64,000 bases of DNA from Cellulomonas fimi (lineage in GTDB: Bacteria; Actinomycetota; Actinomycetes; Actinomycetales; Cellulomonadaceae): NCBI RefSeq assembly GCF_028583725.1, contig NZ_CP110680.1:1302001-1366000 (forward strand), written 5' to 3'. A program made the position numbers and the translations under genes. How positions within the stretch are numbered: the stretch's first letter is position 1; each line of letters opens with the position of its first letter. The notes beneath the pieces are model-generated. The model was given only the letters and a program-made list of their open reading frames with translations, was not told the origin of the DNA and searched no databases. This document shows positions 42,403 through 51,995 of the stretch, in pieces.

Positions 42403-45390
42403 GTGACCTTCGCCAGCCCACCCCGCCCACGACCTGCCGGCCGGCGCCGGCGCGGGGCGCTCGCTCCGACGCTCGTCGTCCTCGGCGTGCTCGTCGTCCT
42501 GGTCCTCGTGCTCGCACAGGTCTGGACCGAGGTGCTGTGGTTCGACCAGCTCGGCTACCTCCAGGTGATCGGCACCGAGTGGGGCACCCGCGCGGTGCTG
42601 TTCGTGCTCGGGTTCGGCCTCATGGCCGGTGCCGTCGCCGCGAGCCTGAGCTTCGGCTACCGGTCGCGCCCGGTGTACGCGCCCTCGACGCCCGAGCAGG
42701 CGAACCTCGACCAGTACCGCGAGGCGATCGAGCCGCTGCGCCGGCTCGTCATGATCGTCGGGCCTGCCGTCCTCGGCCTGTTCGCCGGCGCCGCCGCGTC
42801 GCAGCAGTGGGCGACGGTCCAGCTCTGGATGCACGGCCAGCCGGTCGGGGAGAAGGACCCGCAGTACGGGATCGACCTCGGCTTCTACCTGTTCACGCTG
42901 CCGGGCATCCGGTTCGTCGTGTCGTTCCTCATGGCCGTGACGATCCTCGCGGGGATCGCCGGGCTCGCGACGCAGTACCTCTACGGCGGCCTGCGGGTCG
43001 GCGGCGGTCGCGGCAGCGGCCCGCGCACGACCCGCGCCGCACGCGTGCACCTGTCGGTGATCGGTGCGGTGCTCATGCTGCTCATCGCCGCGAACTACTG
43101 GCTCGACCGGTACTCGATCCTCACCAAGGCGGGCGAGAAGTTCCACGGCGCCGCGTTCACCGACGTGCACGCCGTCATCCCGTCGAAGGCGATCCTCGCG
43201 GGCATCGCGGTGTTCGTCGCGATCATGTTCGTCGTCACCGCGGTCCGCGGGAACTGGCGCCTCCCGGCGATCGGCGTCGGCCTCATGGTGATCGCGGCGA
43301 TCGCCGTCGGCGGGATCTACCCTGCGGTCGTCCAGCGCTTCCAGGTGCAGCCGAACCAGCAGGACCGCGAGGCGCCGTACATCCAGCGCAACATCGACGC
43401 GACGCTCGCCGCGTACGGGCTCGAGGACGTGCAGACGTCCGAGTACGACGCGAACGTCACCGCCGAGGCCGGAGCGCTGCGGTCCGACGCGGAGACGACC
43501 GCGTCGATCCGTCTGCTCGACCCGCAGGTCGTGAGCCCCTCGTTCAAGCAGCTCCAGCAGATCCGCGGCTTCTACCACTTCCCCGACTCGCTGTCGGTCG
43601 ACCGGTACGAGGTCGAGGGCGAGAGCCGCGACACCGTCATCGCGGTGCGCGAGCTCGACCTCGAGGGCCTCGACTCCGCGCAGCGGAACTGGACCAACGA
43701 CACGACCGTGTACACGCACGGGTTCGGCGTCGTCGCCGCCTACGGCAACACGACGGCCGGGCGCGGCGCCCCGGACTTCTGGGAGGGGGGCATCCCGTCC
43801 CAGGGGCAGATGGGCGAGTACGAGCCGCGCATCTACTTCAGCCCGCAGGCGCCCGCGTACTCCATCGTCGGCGCGCCGAGCGGCGACGGCTGGGAGTTCG
43901 ACTACCCGTCGGACGACGCCCAGGGTCAGCAGCTCACGCGCTTCCCGACGCAGGACGTCTCGGCGGGCCCGAGCGTCGGCAACCCCTGGAACAAGCTGCT
44001 GTACGCGCTGAAGTTCGGCGACGAGCAGCTCGTCTTCTCCAACCGTGTGACCGACGTGTCGCAGATCCTGTACGACCGCAACCCGCGCGACCGCGTGGCG
44101 AAGGTCGCGCCGTACCTGACGCTCGACGGGCGTGTGTACCCCGCGGTCGTCGAGGGGCGCGTGAAGTGGATCATCGACGGCTACACGACGAGCGACCAGT
44201 ACCCGTACTCGGCCGGCCGGTCGCTCGAGAGCGCCACGCGTGATGCCCTCACGGAGACGACCGAGACGATCCAGGCGCTCCAGCCGAAGACGGTGAACTA
44301 CATCCGCAACTCGGTGAAGGCCACGGTGGACGCGTACGACGGGTCGGTCGACCTGTACGCGTGGGACGCGTCCGACCCGGTGCTCGAGGCGTGGTCCGAG
44401 GTGTTCCCGACGTCGCTCAAGCCTCTGTCGGAGATCAGCGGCCCGCTCATGAGCCACCTGCGCTACCCCGAGGACCTGTTCAAGGTGCAGCGCGCCCTGC
44501 TCACGCGGTACCACGTCGAGGACGCCAACCAGTTCTTCTCCGGGAACGACTTCTGGGCGAACCCGCTCGACCCGACCCACCCGAACGTCAACGTGCCGCA
44601 GCCGCCGTACTACCTGACGCTGCGCATGCCCGACCAGGACGAGGCGCGGTTCTCGCTCATGTCGACGTTCATCCCCGGCGGCTCCGGCGCGCGCGAGGTG
44701 CTCACCGGGTACCTCGCGGTCGACGCGGAGGCGGGGTCGGAGGCGGGCAAGCCGTCGGAGGACTACGGCAAGCTGCGGCTGCTCGAGCTGCCGCGCGACT
44801 CGACCGTGCCCGGACCCGGCCAGGTGAACAACAACTTCAACGCCGACCCGACGGTGTCGAACGAGCTCAACATCCTGGCGCGCGGTGACTCCCAGGTCGT
44901 CCGCGGCAACCTGCTCACGCTGCCCGTCGGCGGTGGCCTGCTGTACGTGCAGCCCGTGTACGTCCAGGCCGCGTCCGGCACCGCGTTCCCGCTGCTCCAG
45001 CGGGTGCTCGTCGCGTGGGGTGACTCCATCGGGTTCGCGAGCACCCTCGACGGCGCGCTCGACCAGGTGTTCGGCGGCGACTCCGGCGCCGAGGCCGGCG
45101 ACGCGGGCACCAACCCCGACGACGGCACCGCGCCGCCGACCGAGGAGCCGACGGGCGAGCCGACGGACACCCCGACCGAGAGCCCGACCGACGGTGTCCC
45201 GCCGGACGCGGCGGCTGCCCGGGCGTCGCTCGACCTCGCCCTGCAGCAGGCCCGTCAGGCGCTGGAGGACAGCCAGGCCGCGCTGCAGACCAGCAACTTC
45301 GCCGCCTACGGCGAGGCGCAGGAGCGCCTGTCCCGGGCCGTGGAGGACGCGATCAAGGCCGAGGCCGACCTGGAGGCCGCGGGCGGCTGA
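42403..45390 (+). CDS. UPF0182 family large membrane protein
   Basis: A 995-residue protein of the UPF0182 family. Seven or so N-terminal membrane helices (APTLVVLGVLVVLVLVLAQVW, WGTRAVLFVLGFGLMAGAVAA, LRRLVMIVGPAVLGLFAGA, FVVSFLMAVTILAGIAG, LSVIGAVLMLLIAANYWLDRYS, ILAGIAVFVAIMFVVTAV, IGVGLMVIAAIAVGGIYPAVV) precede a roughly 600-residue extracytoplasmic domain with conserved NIDATLAAYGL, RYPEDLFKVQR and STFIPGG. The C-terminus adds a Pro/Thr/Glu linker and an Ala-rich coiled coil. Function is unknown. The GTG at 42403 begins just before the first helix. Confidence 0.93.
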   Translation: MTFASPPRPRPAGRRRRGALAPTLVVLGVLVVLVLVLAQVWTEVLWFDQLGYLQVIGTEWGTRAVLFVLGFGLMAGAVAASLSFGYRSRPVYAPSTPEQANLDQYREAIEPLRRLVMIVGPAVLGLFAGAAASQQWATVQLWMHGQPVGEKDPQYGIDLGFYLFTLPGIRFVVSFLMAVTILAGIAGLATQYLYGGLRVGGGRGSGPRTTRAARVHLSVIGAVLMLLIAANYWLDRYSILTKAGEKFHGAAFTDVHAVIPSKAILAGIAVFVAIMFVVTAVRGNWRLPAIGVGLMVIAAIAVGGIYPAVVQRFQVQPNQQDREAPYIQRNIDATLAAYGLEDVQTSEYDANVTAEAGALRSDAETTASIRLLDPQVVSPSFKQLQQIRGFYHFPDSLSVDRYEVEGESRDTVIAVRELDLEGLDSAQRNWTNDTTVYTHGFGVVAAYGNTTAGRGAPDFWEGGIPSQGQMGEYEPRIYFSPQAPAYSIVGAPSGDGWEFDYPSDDAQGQQLTRFPTQDVSAGPSVGNPWNKLLYALKFGDEQLVFSNRVTDVSQILYDRNPRDRVAKVAPYLTLDGRVYPAVVEGRVKWIIDGYTTSDQYPYSAGRSLESATRDALTETTETIQALQPKTVNYIRNSVKATVDAYDGSVDLYAWDASDPVLEAWSEVFPTSLKPLSEISGPLMSHLRYPEDLFKVQRALLTRYHVEDANQFFSGNDFWANPLDPTHPNVNVPQPPYYLTLRMPDQDEARFSLMSTFIPGGSGAREVLTGYLAVDAEAGSEAGKPSEDYGKLRLLELPRDSTVPGPGQVNNNFNADPTVSNELNILARGDSQVVRGNLLTLPVGGGLLYVQPVYVQAASGTAFPLLQRVLVAWGDSIGFASTLDGALDQVFGGDSGAEAGDAGTNPDDGTAPPTEEPTGEPTDTPTESPTDGVPPDAAAARASLDLALQQARQALEDSQAALQTSNFAAYGEAQERLSRAVEDAIKAEADLEAAGG

Positions 45391-45407
45391 GTCGCTGCCG
45401 GCACCGA

Positions 45408-45450
45408 CCGGACCGGGCGTCGTGGGGTCTCCCTGCGGCGCCCGGTCCGG
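45408..45450 (+). terminator. Terminator hairpin downstream of UPF0182 gene
   Basis: A 12-bp perfect stem (45408-45419 with 45439-45450) around a 19-base loop, beginning 18 bases after the UPF0182 stop codon and ending before the tRNA promoter. Confidence 0.75.
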
Positions 45451-45477
45451 CGTTGTGACCGGCCTCACCTGCGACGA

Positions 45478-45507
45478 TTTGGTCTGGTCCGAACGGTGTC
45501 GTAAGGT
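45478..45507 (+). promoter_or_regulatory. Promoter of the initiator tRNA gene
   Basis: A -35 TTTGGT (45478-45483), an 18-base spacer and a -10 TAAGGT (45502-45507) lie 11 bases before the tRNA. The -10 fits the TANNNT form and no other coding sequence intervenes. Confidence 0.65.
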
Positions 45508-45518
45508 AGTCGAGCCGA

Positions 45519-45592
45519 CGCGGGGTGGAGCAGCTCGGTAGCTCGCTGGGCTCATAACCCAGAGGTCGCAGGTTCAAATCCTGCCCCCGCTA
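45519..45592 (+). tRNA. tRNA-fMet (CAT), initiator
   Basis: A 74-base cloverleaf. The 7-bp acceptor stem (45519-45525 with 45585-45591) has a C1-U72 mismatch; the D stem is GAGC/GCTC; the anticodon loop CTCATAA carries CAT at 45553-45555; the TTC loop reads TTCAAAT. The unpaired first position and the three G-C pairs closing the anticodon stem (CTGGG/CCCAG) are the hallmarks of initiator tRNA. The CCA end is not encoded (A73 is followed by CAAG). A strong hairpin follows. Confidence 0.97.
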
Positions 45593-45599
45593 CAAGAAC

Positions 45600-45635
45600 G
45601 ACGAAGGCCCGGACCACACGGTCCGGGCCTTCGTC
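45600..45635. terminator. Perfect 16-bp hairpin after the tRNA and S26 peptidase gene
   Basis: Bases 45600-45615 pair perfectly with 45620-45635 around the loop ACAC. It terminates the tRNA on the plus strand, and the stop codon of the minus-strand S26 peptidase (45634-45636) overlaps its right arm, so it serves both. Confidence 0.85.
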
Positions 45636-46107
45636 ATGTCGTGCGCGATCCCTCGTGGACCCGCAGGAGCAGGAGCCGGCGGGGTGGTGCCGGTCGCGCT
45701 CCCCGTCGCCGGCGGCCTCGGACCAGACGTCCGCGGAGGGCGGCTCGGGGCGTGTAGGGGTGGGTCCAGGAGCGGCTGTCGCTGGAGGCGTCCCGGTTGT
45801 CGCCGAGGACGAGGACGTGCCCGGGCGGCACGACGTACTCACCACGGAACACCGACGGGCTCGCGTACGGCTCCGGCAGGGGTTGGTCGTCGATGCTCAC
45901 CCGCCCCGCGTCGAAGGTGACCTTCTCACCGGGCAGCCCGACGACCCGCTTGACGATCTGCTGGTCCGGCTCGACGGGGGAGTCCAGGACCACCAGGTCA
46001 CCGCGGCGGACCGCCTGAGCCGGCCGCAGCGACGTGGTGAGCACGAGCTGACCGTCGGTCAGGGTCGGTGCCATCGAGTGCGACCGCACCCGGGTGAGCC
46101 ACCACAT
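45634..46107 (-). CDS. S26 signal-peptidase-like protein, SodX-type maturation protease
   Basis: A 157-residue protein of the signal peptidase I fold: box B RSHSMAPTL with nucleophile Ser11, box D IVKRVVGLPGE with general-base Lys53, and box E VLGDNRDASSDSR. The N-terminal membrane anchor of housekeeping signal peptidase is missing; this short soluble form is that of SodX-like enzymes that mature nickel superoxide dismutase. The final 30 residues are unusually basic and proline-rich, with no counterpart in the family, and the stop lies in a terminator hairpin. The ATG at 46107 overlaps the stop of the HCD-protein gene (ATGA), so the protease is translated with its presumed substrate. Confidence 0.85.
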   Translation of the reverse strand: MWWLTRVRSHSMAPTLTDGQLVLTTSLRPAQAVRRGDLVVLDSPVEPDQQIVKRVVGLPGEKVTFDAGRVSIDDQPLPEPYASPSVFRGEYVVPPGHVLVLGDNRDASSDSRSWTHPYTPRAALRGRLVRGRRRRGARPAPPRRLLLLRVHEGSRTT

Positions 46108-46658
46108 CAGTGCGGGTGGGCGTGCTGGTGGTCGTGGTCGTGACCCTCGGCGTACGTGACGAACGCGACGTACGCCTCCAGGTACTCCCGGGCCGCGGCC
46201 AGGTCGTCGACGTCGAAGCCCTGCAGGGCGACCGCCCGGTCGAACCTGCGCTCCAGCTCGTCCCACCGCTCGTCGTCCACCAGCCCGCGCAGCGGGTCGA
46301 TGCGGCCCGAGGAGAGCGCCTCGTCGGCGGCGGCGACCCGCGGGGGCACGGGCGTCCCGGTCGGCTTGATGCCGGTGAAGGTGGCCCCCTCGCCGGCGCG
46401 GTGGACCCGGATCAGGACGTCGAGGAAGTCGCGGTCGGCCACGTCGCGGGTCTCCGGTGACAGGTCGTGGGTGGCGACGGCGCGCAGGAACGCCTCGCGC
46501 ACCTCCCGCTCCTGGGACGGGTGGACCCACTTGAGCGCGATGTTGACGTTCCCGGTCTGCAGGGCCCGACGTCCGTCGGTGACAGCAGGGCCGTCCTCGG
46601 TGTCGCAGTGGGCAGCCGCGGGCCGGACGAGCAGGCGGAGCAGCTCGGCGATCTTCAT
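46107..46658 (-). CDS. DUF6448-like HCD-motif protein with His-rich tail (NiSOD-like candidate)
   Basis: A 183-residue protein, not named with certainty; I recall similar sequences as DUF6448. A 16-residue leader (MKIAELLRLLVRPAAA) is followed by H17-C18-D19-T-E-D-G-P, similar to the HCDLPCG nickel hook of Ni superoxide dismutase, but the second cysteine (position 6 of the hook) is Asp. The middle is helical (TGNVNIALKWV, EVREAFLRAVATHDLSPETRDVADRDFLDVLIRVHRAGEGATFTG), and residues 172-183 are GHDHDHQHAHPH, a metal-binding tail. AGGAGGA precedes the ATG. It is coupled to the S26 peptidase and preceded by an FNR-type box. Removing the leader would expose His17 as in mature NiSOD; that is an inference. 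Confidence 0.72.
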   Translation of the reverse strand: MKIAELLRLLVRPAAAHCDTEDGPAVTDGRRALQTGNVNIALKWVHPSQEREVREAFLRAVATHDLSPETRDVADRDFLDVLIRVHRAGEGATFTGIKPTGTPVPPRVAAADEALSSGRIDPLRGLVDDERWDELERRFDRAVALQGFDVDDLAAAREYLEAYVAFVTYAEGHDHDHQHAHPH

Positions 46659-46683
46659 GATTCCTCCTGGTGGTGATGCGTCG

Positions 46684-46727
46684 ACGGTAGGAGGGGAGAC
46701 CGTCGAGCCGCCTTGACCTGCGTCAAG
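46684..46727 (-). promoter_or_regulatory. FNR/Crp-type box and -10 element of the HCD-protein operon
   Basis: CTTGAC (46712-46717) and GTCAAG (46722-46727) form a perfect inverted repeat with a four-base spacer, one base per arm away from the FNR consensus TTGAT-N4-ATCAA. On the minus strand a -10 TACCGT lies at 46684-46689; a start point about seven bases further (46677) puts the box centre at roughly -42, the class II activator position. The box overlaps the end of the crp-like gene, the likely source of the regulator. Confidence 0.75.
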
Positions 46728-47421
46728 CGCCTCGGGCGCGCAGCTCGAGGCCGACCGGATCCCGCACGTCGACGTCCGTGCCGCGCACGTGGATGAGACC
46801 GTCGTGCGCGAAGGCCTTCAGTCGCCGGCTGAGGGTCTCGGGCGACGTCCCGAGGAAGGTCGCGATGTCCTTCTTCGCCATCGGGAGGTGCGCTGTCGCG
46901 GTGCCGTCGCTGCCCCACGTGGTGGGGCAGTCCAAGAGGTAGGCCGCCACTCGCGCACTCACGTCGGAGAGCGTCCTGGCCGTGAGCATCCGCTCGGCGG
47001 AGTGCAGCCGGACCGCCAGCGACCGCAGCAGAGCGACCCCGACGCTCGGGAAGTCCCTGACGATCGTGTCCAGCGCGGCCGGCTCGAAGACGCACATCCG
47101 CACCGGTTCGAGGGTGACCACGTCGCTCCCGGGCCGCTCCCCGGCGAGCAGCCAGGACTCGCCGCCCACGTCGCCGGGGCCCAGGACCTGGAGGGTCGTG
47201 CTCCTCCCGTCGGCGCTCGTGCGGGAGAGCTTCACCATCCCCGAATGGACGACGAACAGCGGCGCTTGCCGCGCGCCCGCCCGGACGACGACCTCACCCG
47301 GCCCCACGGTGACCGGGCGGGCCAGGGTCGCCACGTCCGCCTGCTGCTCCCGCGTCAGCCCCGCGAAGAGCGGGACCAGCGACACGCAGGGCTCACCCGT
47401 CGACACCTGACCGCGCGCCAT
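46723..47421 (-). CDS. Crp/Fnr family transcriptional regulator
   Basis: A 232-residue regulator. Residues about 14-125 form a cyclic-nucleotide-binding fold (VPLFAGLTREQQADVATLARPVTVGPGEVVVRAGA, LQVLGPGDVGGES), 126-150 a dimerisation helix, and 165-225 a Crp winged helix with recognition segment TFLGTSPETLSRRLKAFAHDGLI. The SPETLSRRL recognition helix resembles those of FNR-type proteins that read TTGA half-sites. Cys12 in EPCVSLVPLF is at the position of the N-terminal cysteine of FLP-like redox regulators, but a four-cysteine Fe-S cluster is absent. GATACT lies seven bases before its ATG. It most likely activates the downstream HCD-protein operon. Confidence 0.9.
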   Translation of the reverse strand: MARGQVSTGEPCVSLVPLFAGLTREQQADVATLARPVTVGPGEVVVRAGARQAPLFVVHSGMVKLSRTSADGRSTTLQVLGPGDVGGESWLLAGERPGSDVVTLEPVRMCVFEPAALDTIVRDFPSVGVALLRSLAVRLHSAERMLTARTLSDVSARVAAYLLDCPTTWGSDGTATAHLPMAKKDIATFLGTSPETLSRRLKAFAHDGLIHVRGTDVDVRDPVGLELRARGA

Positions 47422-49118
<1,697 letters not shown>

Positions 49119-49405
49119 CGTCGGGTCGTCCGGTGGGCGACGGCGCGTAGCGCAGATCCCCTCGGGCGACGTACCGGGGGAGCGAGGTCGACGGCCCGGA
49201 CCGCTGGTCCGGGCCGTCGCCGTGCGCGCGTCGTGGGTGCCGGGGACGGCGGCGGCGCCACCGGCACGCCCGGGCGACCGGGCGGGGACGGACGCCGCGA
49301 CGGTGCGGCGGGTGGGACGAACGTCCTGAGGCGGCCGGTCACGGGTTCCTAGCCTGGCGCCTGCCGGCGCGGACCCGGCGCGACGTGGCAGCGGAGGGGA
49401 CCCGG
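49119..49405. other. 287-base intergenic region after the xylanase gene
   Basis: Contains the xylanase terminator hairpin (49189-49219) and, near its right end, GGAGGGG ahead of the radical SAM start. Nothing else recognisable is seen. Confidence 0.4.
49189..49219 (+). terminator. Terminator hairpin downstream of the xylanase gene
   Basis: A 14-bp perfect stem (49189-49202 with 49206-49219) with the three-base loop GCT, 70 bases after the xylanase stop. Confidence 0.8.
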
Positions 49406-50617
49406 ATGGTCGAGGCGGCGGGGGTCGACCGGCGCGGCACGAGGGTCGGCCGGGGGACGGCGGTGCGCACCCTGCGGCACGACACCGCGGAGCGGCCGTT
49501 CATCGTCATCTGGGAGGTCACCCGGGCGTGCGCGCTCGCGTGCCGCCACTGCCGCGCCGACGCGATCCCGCGACGCGACCCGCGCGAGCTCGACACCGCC
49601 GCGGGGCGACGGCTGCTCGACGACCTGGCGTCGTTCGGGTCGCCGCGACCGCTCGTCGTGCTCACCGGCGGGGACCCGTTCGAGCGACCCGACCTGGCGG
49701 AGCTCGTCGCGTACGGGACGTCGCTCGGGCTGCCCGTCTCGCTGTCGCCGTCGGTGACGCCGCGCCTCACGCGCGCGGTGCTGACCGAGCTGCGCGACGC
49801 GGGGGCGAAGGCGGTGTCGATCTCGCTGGACGGCGCCACGGCGGCGACGCACGACGCGTTCCGCGGGGTCCCGGGCGTCTTCGACGACACGCTGCGCGCC
49901 CTCGACGCGGTGCGCGACGTCGGGATGCGGCTCCAGGTCAACACGACCGTGACGGCGGGCAACGCGCGCGAGCTGCCCGCGGTGCTGCGCCGGGTGCTCG
50001 ACGCGCGCGTGTCGCTGTGGAGCGTGTTCTTCCTCGTCCCGACCGGCCGTGGCCAGACGCTCGACGCCCTGCCGGCGCGCGACGAGGAGGACGTGCTGCA
50101 CTGGCTGCACGAGGTCGCCGACCTGGTGCCGGTGAAGGCGACGGAGGCCGCGCACCACCGGCGGCTCGCCGTGCAGCGGGCGGGCGCCGACGACCTCGAC
50201 GCCGCGTTCCCGCCCGGCCCGCTGCGTCTCGACCTGCGCCGGGCCACCGTCGCGGCGCTCGCGGGCGGCGACTTCCCGCGGCGGCCCCCGCGGCCGCCGA
50301 TGGACGTCGGGTCCGGGCGCGGGTTCGCGTTCGTCGACCACGTCGGCGACGTCTACCCGAGCGGGTTCCTGCCGGTCGTGGCCGGGTCGGTGCGGTCGGC
50401 GTCGTTCGTCGACGTGTACCGCTCCTCGCCGGTGCTGACCGCGCTGCGCGACCCCGACGCGCTGGGCGGCCGGTGCGGGCGGTGCGAGTTCCGGAGGGTG
50501 TGCGGGGGCTCGCGTGCGCAGGCGTACGCGCGCACCGGCGACGTGCTGGCGGCGGACCCGAGCTGCGCGTGGGAGCCGCGCTCGCCGGGACACGCCACCG
50601 GCGTGGCGTCGGGGTAG
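49406..50617 (+). CDS. Radical SAM/SPASM protein, TIGR04053-like
   Basis: A 403-residue radical SAM enzyme. The AdoMet cluster motif CALACRHC (CxxxCxxC) follows RPFIVIWEVTRA; VLTGGDPFERPDL and SISLDGATAATHDAFRG are the GGE-like and ribose-contacting regions. The C-terminal SPASM-like part has RCGRCEFRRVCGG and a last cysteine in DPSCAWEP, for one or two auxiliary Fe-S clusters. It resembles the TIGR04053 group, related to NirJ/AhbC/D heme-modifying enzymes and to peptide maturases. The ATG at 49406 has GGAGGGGA upstream. No precursor peptide or heme gene is adjacent, so its substrate is unknown. Confidence 0.8.
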   Translation: MVEAAGVDRRGTRVGRGTAVRTLRHDTAERPFIVIWEVTRACALACRHCRADAIPRRDPRELDTAAGRRLLDDLASFGSPRPLVVLTGGDPFERPDLAELVAYGTSLGLPVSLSPSVTPRLTRAVLTELRDAGAKAVSISLDGATAATHDAFRGVPGVFDDTLRALDAVRDVGMRLQVNTTVTAGNARELPAVLRRVLDARVSLWSVFFLVPTGRGQTLDALPARDEEDVLHWLHEVADLVPVKATEAAHHRRLAVQRAGADDLDAAFPPGPLRLDLRRATVAALAGGDFPRRPPRPPMDVGSGRGFAFVDHVGDVYPSGFLPVVAGSVRSASFVDVYRSSPVLTALRDPDALGGRCGRCEFRRVCGGSRAQAYARTGDVLAADPSCAWEPRSPGHATGVASG

Positions 50618-50771
50618 GGCACGCCCCCGGACGCCCCGCAGGCGCACGGGACCACCCGTCACGGATGGCGTGCCGCGGAGCCCGCGCCCTCGACGATGGG
50701 TCGCGGAGCCGGGACGAGGCCCGCAGCACCGCGGTCGTCGGCACACCGGACGCTCGTCGGGGAGGGGCGCC

Positions 50772-51974
50772 GTGAGGACGTCGACGTGGGTGCGGGGCGG
50801 GACGGTCGCGCTGCTGGCGCTGCTCGTCGCGGGGTGCGCGCAGGACGGGGACGAACCGTCGGACCTGGACCGGGCGCGGGTGGACGTCACCGCGAGGGAG
50901 CAGGACCTGCGGGAAGCCGAGGAGACGGCGGCGGCGGCGTCCGCCGCGTTCTGCGCGAGCGCCACGGACTACATCCATGCCCTCGACCGGTACGGCGACC
51001 TGCTCGTCTCGACGGCCCCGACGGTCGGCGACGTGGTCACCGCGGGCGACGACCTGCGAGCGCCGCGGGCGCAGGTCGTGGACGACGCGCAGGAGGCGCA
51101 GGACGCGCACCAGGCCGTGACGGACGCCCGGAACGCCCTCTCCGAGGCGCAGGCGATCCTCGCCGACCTGGAGGTGTCGGAGGCGGCGTCGGGTGAGCCG
51201 GTCGAGCCCGCCGAGCGGACGACGGCCACGACGACGCCGCTCGCCCCCGCGGAGCTCGTCGAGCGGGTGCGGCAGGCCGACGCCGAGCTCACCGCCGTGA
51301 CCGAGGGGATCAGCGACGACACCCCGCTCGCCCAGGCCTCGGAGCAGTTCGACGCCGCCGCGGTCGCGCTGGAGGCCGCGTGGTTGCGGCTGTTCGCGAC
51401 GACGGGTTGCCTCGCGGACGAGCAGCAGCTCGCGGCGCACGAGGCGTTCGTCGCGTACACGACGGCGCTCCAGCAGTCGCTGGCGGACGCGGGCTACGAC
51501 ATCGGGACCGTCGACGGGATCTACGGTCCGCAGACGGTCGCCGCGGTCGAGGCGCTGCAGGCCGCGCACGGGCTGCCGGTCACCGGCACGGTCGACAAGG
51601 CGACCGACGCGGCCCTGCGCGCGGACCTCGAGGCGAAGGGGGGAGCGGCGGCGGCCGCTGCGGTCGCGTCCACGGCGGCCCTGCAGCAGACGCTGCACCT
51701 GTTCGGGTACTGGGACGGGCCGGTGGACGGCACCTGGACGGACGCGCTGACACAGGCGCTCGTCGCGCTGCAGACGGACCTCGGGGTGCCCCCGACGGGC
51801 GTGCTCGACGCGGCGACGATCGCGGCCGCGCAGGCGGCGGTCGCGGCGGCGCTCGCGGCGGACGTGCCCGCCGACGACGCGGCGGACGACGGCGCGCCCG
51901 GCGACGACCCGACGCAGGACGACCGGAGCGAGCACGAGGCGCCCGACGAGGAGGAGACCGACGCCTCGTCGTGA
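50772..51974 (+). CDS. Lipoprotein with coiled coil and two peptidoglycan-binding domains
   Basis: A 400-residue exported lipoprotein: VRTSTWVRGGTVALLALLVAGC ends in a lipobox (LVAG-Cys22). Residues about 35-215 are Ala/Glu/Asp-rich coiled coil, reminiscent of NlpC/P60-associated or stalk proteins. Two PG_binding_1 repeats follow: LQQSLADAGYDIGTVDGIYGPQTVAAVEALQAAHGLPVTGTVD and LQQTLHLFGYWDGPVDGTWTDALTQALVALQTDLGVPPTGVLD. The tail is acidic and disordered. There is no hydrolase domain, so it probably anchors or senses the cell wall. GTG at 50772 is preceded by GGGGAGGGG. Pairing with the radical SAM gene 154 bases upstream may be accidental. Confidence 0.88.
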   Translation: MRTSTWVRGGTVALLALLVAGCAQDGDEPSDLDRARVDVTAREQDLREAEETAAAASAAFCASATDYIHALDRYGDLLVSTAPTVGDVVTAGDDLRAPRAQVVDDAQEAQDAHQAVTDARNALSEAQAILADLEVSEAASGEPVEPAERTTATTTPLAPAELVERVRQADAELTAVTEGISDDTPLAQASEQFDAAAVALEAAWLRLFATTGCLADEQQLAAHEAFVAYTTALQQSLADAGYDIGTVDGIYGPQTVAAVEALQAAHGLPVTGTVDKATDAALRADLEAKGGAAAAAAVASTAALQQTLHLFGYWDGPVDGTWTDALTQALVALQTDLGVPPTGVLDAATIAAAQAAVAAALAADVPADDAADDGAPGDDPTQDDRSEHEAPDEEETDASS

Positions 51975-51995
51975 GCGCGGCGCCGGTGCGCTCCG

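Noticed and set aside
45634..45740. Frameshift at the end of the S26 peptidase
   Set aside because: The tail is unusually basic, but no other frame restores family-like sequence and the stop fits the terminator, so a natural tail is more likely.
45552..45845. Minus-strand ORF ending GAGFEPATSGL, and a neighbouring frame starting MNLRPLGYEPSELP
   Set aside because: These are translations of the antisense strand of the tRNA-fMet gene and its surroundings, a well-known source of spurious annotated proteins.
46107..46658. Calling the HCD protein nickel superoxide dismutase (sodN)
   Set aside because: The second hook cysteine is missing (HCDTED), so the NiSOD active site cannot form; only resemblance is claimed.
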